From an uncultured Candidatus Saccharibacteria bacterium (lineage in GTDB: Bacteria > Patescibacteriota > Saccharimonadia > Saccharimonadales > Saccharimonadaceae): a stretch of 17,472 nt of DNA. The position numbers were made by a program, and so were the translations under genes. The stretch lies in the NCBI GenBank assembly GCA_946187605.1, contig CAMHRH010000009.1:1-17472 (forward strand). Reading direction: 5' to 3'. Positions within the stretch are counted from its first letter, which is position 1, and every line of letters starts with the position of its first letter. Shown here one piece after another: positions 13,872-17,472 of this stretch. The notes beneath the pieces are model-generated. The model did no database searches. It was not told the origin of the DNA and was given only the letters and a program-made list of their open reading frames with translations.

Positions 13872-13885
13872 TATACCATTTCAAC

Positions 13886-13917
13886 AATGAAAAGACCAGC
13901 CGAAAGCGACTGGTCTT
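13886..13917 (-). terminator. Terminator of the GDGLGHGH protein gene
   Basis: Minus-strand stem AAGACCAGTCG/CGGCTGGTCTT (11 bp with one T-G pair, loop CTTT) is followed by TTCATT. It lies 22 nt after the stop at 13940. The T run is short, so termination may be partial. Confidence 0.7.
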
Positions 13918-13939
13918 AATAAAAGTGCGTTAGAATGAG

Positions 13940-15103
13940 TTAGATTTTGGTATGGTTGTCTTTCGACTCATCAATCAGGTATTGTCCTTGGTTTTTGTCC
14001 TGCCACTGGTCGCGATAATAGGTTACATGCCCATCTTTTGCAAGTGTTACATGTCCATGGCCAAGACCATCACCGCAATTGCCGGAGTCGGTAAAGAAAA
14101 TGTCCGTTCTTCCGTCTTTACGATGTCGAATCTTTGCCGGTCTGCCATCAAACATATCGGTGCCGACAGCAAGCGTTTTGCAAGTATTCGTACCGGCATC
14201 AGTAAAATTCTGATGTCCATGTTCGGCGAATGCGTCACGATCATAGGTTTTGTTACCAAATTGATCAAGCGTAGTATGGCCATGGCCTAAACCATCGCCT
14301 TTGCCAAGGCCACCATGATAAACCTGAGTTGTACCATCGGCTTTTTTGACGATTTTTGCATCATTACGCTCAGACCAGCGAACGCCGGCTTTATCAAGGG
14401 TTCTATCGCGTTCGCGTTTATTGGCTAATTTGACTTCTTCGAGTTTCCTTTGGAACTCTTCTTTGAGACGAGCATGCTCGGCTTGCAGGGAGTCGAATGC
14501 ATCCTTAAGACGATCGCGCTCGGCTTTAAGCCGTTTAAACTCCGCTTGAGCAGATTCGTGACGAGATTTAGCTCTCTCAAAGACTTCTTTTGCTCTGTGG
14601 AAGGCAGAAGAATTAGTTTTTGGAGCACGCCATTCGGCATTTTGTCTTGCAGATTTTACTTCCTGGCAAAGCCTACTGACCTCCTTATTGATACTGTCGC
14701 GGCGATCTTTGTGATCATGCCCTTGAGAAGACCAATACGGAGCCTCGGATTTGTCGCCAAATTCATAGCAACTACTTGCTCGTTCGAAACAATCAATCAT
14801 TTGCTGATGTTCGGAGTCAGCTTCGGCACGAAGACGTTCAATTTCGTAATTATTCTGATCGCGGATTCTTCCGTATTCATCCCATACTTCGCGGTAGTTT
14901 TCGCTAGCCCTCTGCATTTCTTCCCATTCGCGGTTCATTTCTTCTTTTGCACCGGCTCTTTCTTCCCAAGCAGTCTGCATGGCATCATGAGCTTCATTAC
15001 AACGATCTCTAGCGTCTGCGTAACGCTGGAATGCAGCCTGTTTGCGCTGGAAAGCGTCTTGCTCTCTGGACTTCAAAGAGTCCAACTCGTAGTTTCTGGA
15101 CAT
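13940..15103 (-). CDS. Coiled-coil protein with two C-terminal GDGLGHGH modules
   Basis: 387-aa soluble protein. Residues 1-115 and about 165-235 are highly charged and helical, with heptad-like spacing (coiled coil). Between them, IDCFERASSCYEFGDKSEAPYWSSQGHDHKDRRDSINKEV (about 103-142; shown in parts: CYEFGD 112-117, SSQGHDH 125-131) resembles the DUF1771 domain often found before Smr domains; no Smr domain follows. The C-terminal 140 residues hold two similar units: KADGTTQVY...GDGLGHGHTTL (269-276 for the core) and KDGRTDIFF...GDGLGHGHVTL (344-351), each ending G-x-x-TY-x-RD. The GHGH pairs could bind metal. The gene has a promoter at 15171-15179, a leader of about 60 nt with a possible attenuator, and a terminator at 13886. 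It lies within the tRNA-Gln island. Function unknown; a scaffold or surface-damage sensor is conceivable but unsupported. Confidence 0.8.
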   Translation of the reverse strand: MSRNYELDSLKSREQDAFQRKQAAFQRYADARDRCNEAHDAMQTAWEERAGAKEEMNREWEEMQRASENYREVWDEYGRIRDQNNYEIERLRAEADSEHQQMIDCFERASSCYEFGDKSEAPYWSSQGHDHKDRRDSINKEVSRLCQEVKSARQNAEWRAPKTNSSAFHRAKEVFERAKSRHESAQAEFKRLKAERDRLKDAFDSLQAEHARLKEEFQRKLEEVKLANKRERDRTLDKAGVRWSERNDAKIVKKADGTTQVYHGGLGKGDGLGHGHTTLDQFGNKTYDRDAFAEHGHQNFTDAGTNTCKTLAVGTDMFDGRPAKIRHRKDGRTDIFFTDSGNCGDGLGHGHVTLAKDGHVTYYRDQWQDKNQGQYLIDESKDNHTKI

Positions 15104-15142
15104 ACATAGCCACCAACCTTTCTAAATAGATATAAAAATACA

Positions 15143-15159
15143 AGCCATAGTACATGGCT
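15143..15159 (-). promoter_or_regulatory. Leader hairpin with T-rich tail (possible attenuator)
   Basis: Minus-strand AGCCAT/ATGGCT (6 bp, 5-nt loop) starts about 5 nt after the predicted transcription start of the 387-aa gene. It is followed by TTGTATTTTTAT. It could stabilise the 5' end or cause premature termination. Confidence 0.35.
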
Positions 15160-15170
15160 CGCCTAGATAT

Positions 15171-15179
15171 ATTATAACA
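15171..15179 (-). promoter_or_regulatory. Extended -10 promoter of the 387-aa gene
   Basis: Minus-strand TGTTATAAT, an extended -10. Start near 15164 gives a leader of about 60 nt. A GAAAGG (15122-15117) lies 13 nt before the ATG at 15103, farther than ideal for a ribosome site. Confidence 0.65.
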
Positions 15180-15200
15180 GATTTACGCAATTTTAACAAC

Positions 15201-15225
15201 AAAAAACAATAGGTCTAGCCTATTG
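15201..15225 (-). terminator. Terminator between tRNA-Gln repeat and the 387-aa gene
   Basis: A perfect 7-bp stem CAATAGG/CCTATTG with a 5-nt loop is followed on the minus strand by a run of six T. It is the second terminator in line after tRNA-Gln and insulates the promoter at 15171. Confidence 0.8.
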
Positions 15226-15235
15226 CGATTATGTA

Positions 15236-15391
15236 TGGCTGGGCCGGCAGGATATAAACAATGCGCCGTCGCCCTCGCTTTGCTCGGGCCGGGCATTGGG
15301 CGAACCTGGGGCTCGAACCCCGCCACGCCTACGGCGAGCAATGAAACAAAATAAGACCCTACGGGTCTTTTTTGATTTCATTGTGGCTGGG
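15236..15391. repeat. 156-bp structured repeat, copy 2, abutting tRNA-Gln
   Basis: Second copy of the repeat at 13247. Its left end TGGCTGGGCCGGCAGGAT (15236-15253) duplicates the last 18 nt of the tRNA-Gln gene. Its right end TGGCTGGG (15384-15391) is the real tRNA 3' end including CCA. The inner hairpin spans 15259-15298 and the terminator hairpin spans 15339-15383. Confidence 0.92.
15339..15383. terminator. Terminator of tRNA-Gln, inside repeat copy 2
   Basis: Same long hairpin as in copy 1 (CAATGAAA/TTTCATTG outer arms, GACCC/GGGTC core). It begins directly after the tRNA CCA on the minus strand, so the repeat now supplies the tRNA terminator. Confidence 0.8.
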
Positions 15392-15458
15392 CCGGCAGGA
15401 TTCGAACCTGCGAATGACGGGACCAAAACCCGTTGCCTTACCACTTGGCGACGGCCCA
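15384..15458 (-). tRNA. tRNA-Gln (UUG)
   Basis: The reverse strand folds into a complete 75-nt cloverleaf with encoded CCA. Acceptor TGGGCCG pairs with CGGCCCA, with the U1-A72 first pair typical of tRNA-Gln. The D arm is GCCAAGTGGTAAGGC. The anticodon stem ACGGG/CCCGT has loop TTTTGGT, giving anticodon TTG. The T arm is GCAGGTTCGAATCCTGC and the discriminator is G. Its last 18 nt are duplicated at 15236 and 13247. Confidence 0.96.
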
Positions 15459-15469
15459 ATCTATAGAGT

Positions 15470-15478
15470 ATTCTAGCA
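15470..15478 (-). promoter_or_regulatory. Extended -10 promoter of tRNA-Gln
   Basis: Minus-strand TGCTAGAAT; last base at 15470, so a start near 15463 leaves a leader of about 5 nt before the tRNA. It is back to back with the plus-strand box at 15490-15495. Confidence 0.6.
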
Positions 15479-15489
15479 CAAAAATAAGC

Positions 15490-15495
15490 TATAAT
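15490..15495 (+). promoter_or_regulatory. -10 box of the small membrane protein gene
   Basis: TATAAT ends 7 nt before the ATG at 15502; leaderless mRNA predicted. Confidence 0.65.
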
Positions 15496-15501
15496 CTAGT
15501 T

Positions 15502-15957
15502 ATGGCTAGCAATGAACAAAAATACACACCACCAGCAAAATATCAACCAAAACCCTTCAATCCCAACAAAAAACCTGAAAAAGTTAAGGGTTTCACGGTT
15601 CTTAGCTTCTTCGTATTAATGGCGACGTACGTCGTAAAGTTCTTATTGGATTTTTTACTACTACCCACACTTTTTCCAAACCTATATCCGCTCTCGCCGG
15701 CCGCTATTGTAATTTGGTGCGCCGACACTATCATTATCACCTTCGTTGCAATTAAATTCATTACTGGCTTCGGCTACTTTTATATTCCAGCATGTCTAAT
15801 TTATGCAATCTGCGTCGCAATCTGGCCTAACAACGTATTTTATTTCGGAAGCGCCATCCCAGCTATCGTTGGCGGCCTAATTGCCTACGTCGCAAGTCGC
15901 ACTGTTGAACGCATCGAAATGTGGCTATCTATCCTCATTGGTTTTATTACAATGTGA
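15502..15957 (+). CDS. Small integral membrane protein, 151 aa
   Basis: Unrecognised protein with a 35-residue hydrophilic N-terminus (SNEQKYTPPAKYQPKPFNPNKKPEK, rich in Pro, Lys and Asn) followed by four hydrophobic helices. These lie around residues 37-62, 68-88, 92-112 and 114-150, the last containing SAIPAIVGGLIAYVASRTVERIEMW. No catalytic motif or known domain is seen. The frame is open further upstream to 15433, but that would overlap tRNA-Gln; the TATAAT at 15490-15495 points to the ATG at 15502. It precedes the MacB-type ABC operon by 22 nt, but that operon has its own -10 box, so functional coupling is possible and not proven. Ends with TGA. Confidence 0.75.
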   Translation: MASNEQKYTPPAKYQPKPFNPNKKPEKVKGFTVLSFFVLMATYVVKFLLDFLLLPTLFPNLYPLSPAAIVIWCADTIIITFVAIKFITGFGYFYIPACLIYAICVAIWPNNVFYFGSAIPAIVGGLIAYVASRTVERIEMWLSILIGFITM

Positions 15958-15964
15958 AAACCTG

Positions 15965-15970
15965 TATAAT
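15965..15970 (+). promoter_or_regulatory. -10 box of the MacB-type ABC operon
   Basis: TATAAT preceded by TG; last base 10 nt before the ATG at 15980. The mRNA would have only about 3 nt of leader. Confidence 0.6.
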
Positions 15971-15979
15971 ATAAGGGCT

Positions 15980-16762
15980 ATGAAAAACGTTCTATTATCG
16001 ACGCACGACCTCAAAAAGGTCTATGGAAAGCGCGATTCTAAATTCGAAGCTCTAAAGGGCATAGACATCGAAATCCAAAATGGAGAATCTGTTGCAATCA
16101 TTGGCAAATCCGGCTCCGGCAAATCGACCCTTATGCACCTCTTAGCACTACTCGACAAACCGAGCGAAGGCTCTATTAAATTAAACGGTAAAAACACAAG
16201 TAAACTCAAATCACGCAAACTCAACCGCTTGCGCAATAAAGAGTTTGGCTTCGTTTTCCAGAGCTTCTTCATGAACTCTAACGATACCGTAATTAATAAC
16301 GTAATTTTGCCGCTAAAGATTGCCGGCATCGGCCGCAAAGAGCGCAGACGCCGCGCACTCGAAGCACTCAGAATTGTCGAACTCGAAGATAAAGCAAACA
16401 ACAAAGCTAACGATCTATCCGGCGGGCAAAAACAGCGCGTCTGTATCGCCCGCGCTATCGTAAATAACCCTAAGGTTATCTTCGCCGACGAGCCAACCGG
16501 CAACCTCGACTCCGCCACTGGCGCTAAAATCGAAGATCTGCTCTTTGGCTTGAATCGCGAGAAGGGCATTACTTTAATCGTTGTAACTCACGACGAAGAG
16601 CTTGCCGAGAAGTGCAATCGCCAAATTCGTATCGCTGACGGCGAAGTCGTTAAGGATAATAAAACCGTCGCAAAACACGATCCGAGCTTCATTGAAGACG
16701 AAAATAACGACGGCATGCGCGACAAAAACCACACCAAAGAGATAGAAGTGGAGGAAGAATAA
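15980..16762 (+). CDS. ABC transporter ATPase, MacB/LolD-like
   Basis: 260-aa ATPase of the MacB/LolD/FtsE group, which drives mechanotransmission-type exporters rather than classic pore transport. Motifs: Walker A GKSGSGKST (42-50), Q-loop FVFQSFF (91-97), signature LSGGQKQR (146-153), Walker B VIFADEP (166-172) with TGNLDS D-loop, and His204 in VVTHDEE. NRLRNKEFGFVFQ is characteristic of this group. The C-terminal 40 residues are highly charged (EVEEE end) and extend past the usual fold. The longest frame starts at 15881 inside the upstream gene; the -10 box at 15965-15970 and protein homology favour ATG 15980. The TAATG overlap couples it to the permease gene. Substrate unknown; antimicrobial peptides or lipoproteins are typical of the family. 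Confidence 0.92.
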   Translation: MKNVLLSTHDLKKVYGKRDSKFEALKGIDIEIQNGESVAIIGKSGSGKSTLMHLLALLDKPSEGSIKLNGKNTSKLKSRKLNRLRNKEFGFVFQSFFMNSNDTVINNVILPLKIAGIGRKERRRRALEALRIVELEDKANNKANDLSGGQKQRVCIARAIVNNPKVIFADEPTGNLDSATGAKIEDLLFGLNREKGITLIVVTHDEELAEKCNRQIRIADGEVVKDNKTVAKHDPSFIEDENNDGMRDKNHTKEIEVEEE

Positions 16763-17472
16763 TGAAAGTTTTAGACGTCCTACATGACGCAAACGCCAAT
16801 CTTTGGCGCAGTAAACTACGTAGTTTTTTGACAATCTTAGCGATTTTCGTCGGCAGCTTCACGATTATCCTGAACTCTGCAATCAACGCCGGCGTCAACG
16901 ACTTCATGGATAAGCAAATTGCGAATATGGGCGGCGACGGGTATCTCGAAATGATGCCTACCGAAGCCTACGAAAGCGCTATGAGCCTAATGGGTGGCGA
17001 CGGCGTCAAAGAATACACCGACGACAAGGATAGCACCAATGCTTCTGCCTACATCAAGGACGAGCAGGTCGAAAAGGCTAAGAAGATTGATGGCATCAAG
17101 GTATTCAACGTTCTACTAAACTCAAGCGTAGATTATATTACGAGCGATAAGACCGACAAGCGCTATCGTTTGAACCTGAACCTCGTTGTTGACGGCATCT
17201 CATTCGATATGTCCAACGGTATATCGCCAAATACCGCCGAAGACGCCGACTATGAAATCGCCGTAAATGAGGACCTCGCAAAAGCGCTCGGTTATGAAAA
17301 TGTTGCAGACATTGTCGGCCAGACCGTACAAATCGCCGTTCCAAGCACGCTAAAATGTTACACCGCTACGAAGCGCAGCGAATGTCAAACTATCCTAGAC
17401 GTAAAGGTTTCCGGCACACAGGCGCCAGGCATTCTATCCATGGGCGGCAGCCGCGCTAACCTAACACTCTGG
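16762..17472 (+). CDS. MacB/FtsX-type ABC permease (3' partial)
   Basis: 237 residues are visible and the frame is still open at the window end. The N-terminus KVLDVLHDANANLWRSKLRSFLTILAIFVGSFTIIL is the typical MacB/FtsX opening: an amphipathic entry helix, the L-x-x-K-x-R-S-x-L-T-x-L motif, then transmembrane helix 1 (about 22-42). From residue 45 on comes the extracytoplasmic MacB periplasmic-core-like domain (DKQIANMGGDGYLEMMP...), here with an inserted Gly/Asp-rich stretch around 75-95. Two Cys (about 198 and 206) could form a disulfide in the external domain. The ATG overlaps the ATPase stop by one base (TAATG); GAGGAAG precedes it. Further helices and the FtsX domain lie outside the window. 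Confidence 0.88.
   Translation, partial: MKVLDVLHDANANLWRSKLRSFLTILAIFVGSFTIILNSAINAGVNDFMDKQIANMGGDGYLEMMPTEAYESAMSLMGGDGVKEYTDDKDSTNASAYIKDEQVEKAKKIDGIKVFNVLLNSSVDYITSDKTDKRYRLNLNLVVDGISFDMSNGISPNTAEDADYEIAVNEDLAKALGYENVADIVGQTVQIAVPSTLKCYTATKRSECQTILDVKVSGTQAPGILSMGGSRANLTLW

Noticed and set aside
14450..15109. 219-codon plus-strand frame antisense to the GDGLGHGH protein gene
   Set aside because: It mirrors the charged coiled-coil gene; the apparent hydrophobic Phe/Ser-rich protein is the usual antisense product of Glu/Lys/Arg-rich sequence. No promoter or ribosome site.
13247..15391. The two repeats as part of a CRISPR array
   Set aside because: Only two copies, 156 bp long and about 2 kb apart with genes between; no regular spacers and no cas genes.
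15229..15459. Minus-strand open frame of 76 codons across the repeat and tRNA-Gln
   Set aside because: It is a translation of tRNA-Gln and the structured repeat (with the RPEQSEG-type peptide often produced by such GC-rich repeats); no ribosome site or coding bias.
15433..15501. Upstream extension of the small membrane protein to 15433
   Set aside because: It would overlap tRNA-Gln and its promoter; TATAAT at 15490-15495 fits the ATG at 15502.
15881..15979. Upstream extension of the MacB-type ATPase to 15881
   Set aside because: The extra 33 residues overlap the previous gene in another frame and precede the -10 box; ABC homology begins at the Met at 15980.
16021..16569. 182-codon minus-strand frame inside the MacB-type ATPase gene
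   Set aside because: Antisense shadow of a gene with all ABC motifs intact.
1..17472. Alternative genetic code with TGA read as Gly
   Set aside because: TGA is the natural end of murT (ATGA overlap with gatD), the hemolysin III gene and the small membrane protein gene; no conserved domain contains an in-frame TGA.

Overview
The window looks like part of a small-genome Gram-positive-type bacterium of the candidate phyla radiation, most likely a Candidatus Saccharibacteria (TM7) relative. This is inferred from the content: MurT/GatD-type cell wall amidation, single-membrane surface protein architecture, dense short genes and many lineage-specific small proteins. The standard bacterial code applies: TGA ends murT, the hemolysin III gene and the small membrane protein gene, so the Gly-TGA code of Gracilibacteria/Absconditabacteria is excluded. 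No 16S rRNA or ribosomal protein is present to fix the phylum.

Positions 1-5908 (+) carry envelope and housekeeping genes. A drug- or sodium-type ABC exporter (ATPase cut by the window edge, plus permease) overlaps murT and gatD in one operon. A CapA-like membrane-anchored protein with its own promoter follows, with prmC behind it. Positions 5958-9191 hold a large surface protein built of GG-[AGI]-x / F-x-x-N beta-helix repeats with a sortase-like tail, an EamA/DMT transporter, and tRNA-Ala(UGC) on the minus strand. Positions 9270-11577 hold a hemolysin III protein (-), divergent from a CorA-type channel (+) and a DUF308-like membrane protein (+).

Positions 11599-15391 are accessory. They hold a 31-residue acidic microprotein, an unknown 208-residue protein, two further orphan genes, a coiled-coil protein ending in two GDGLGHGH modules, and a set of repeats leading to tRNA-Gln(UUG) at 15384-15458. 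Two 156-bp repeats (13247-13402 and 15236-15391), plus a diverged third module near 12474-12547, all abut copies of the tRNA-Gln 3' end (TGGCTGGG...). The arrangement resembles cassettes accreted next to a tRNA gene, though no recombinase lies in the window. Positions 15502-17472 return to the + strand with a small membrane protein and a MacB-type ABC exporter (ATPase plus a permease cut by the window end).

A striking regulatory trait runs through the window. At least nine genes on both strands have a TATAAT-like -10 box whose last base lies 7-10 nt before the start codon, mostly exactly 7 or 8. Their transcripts should therefore be leaderless or nearly so. Other first genes (5958, 10978, 12377, 15103) have a leader and a Shine-Dalgarno sequence. 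The -10 positions also correct three starts (13858, 15502, 15980) that the longest open frames would place too far upstream.
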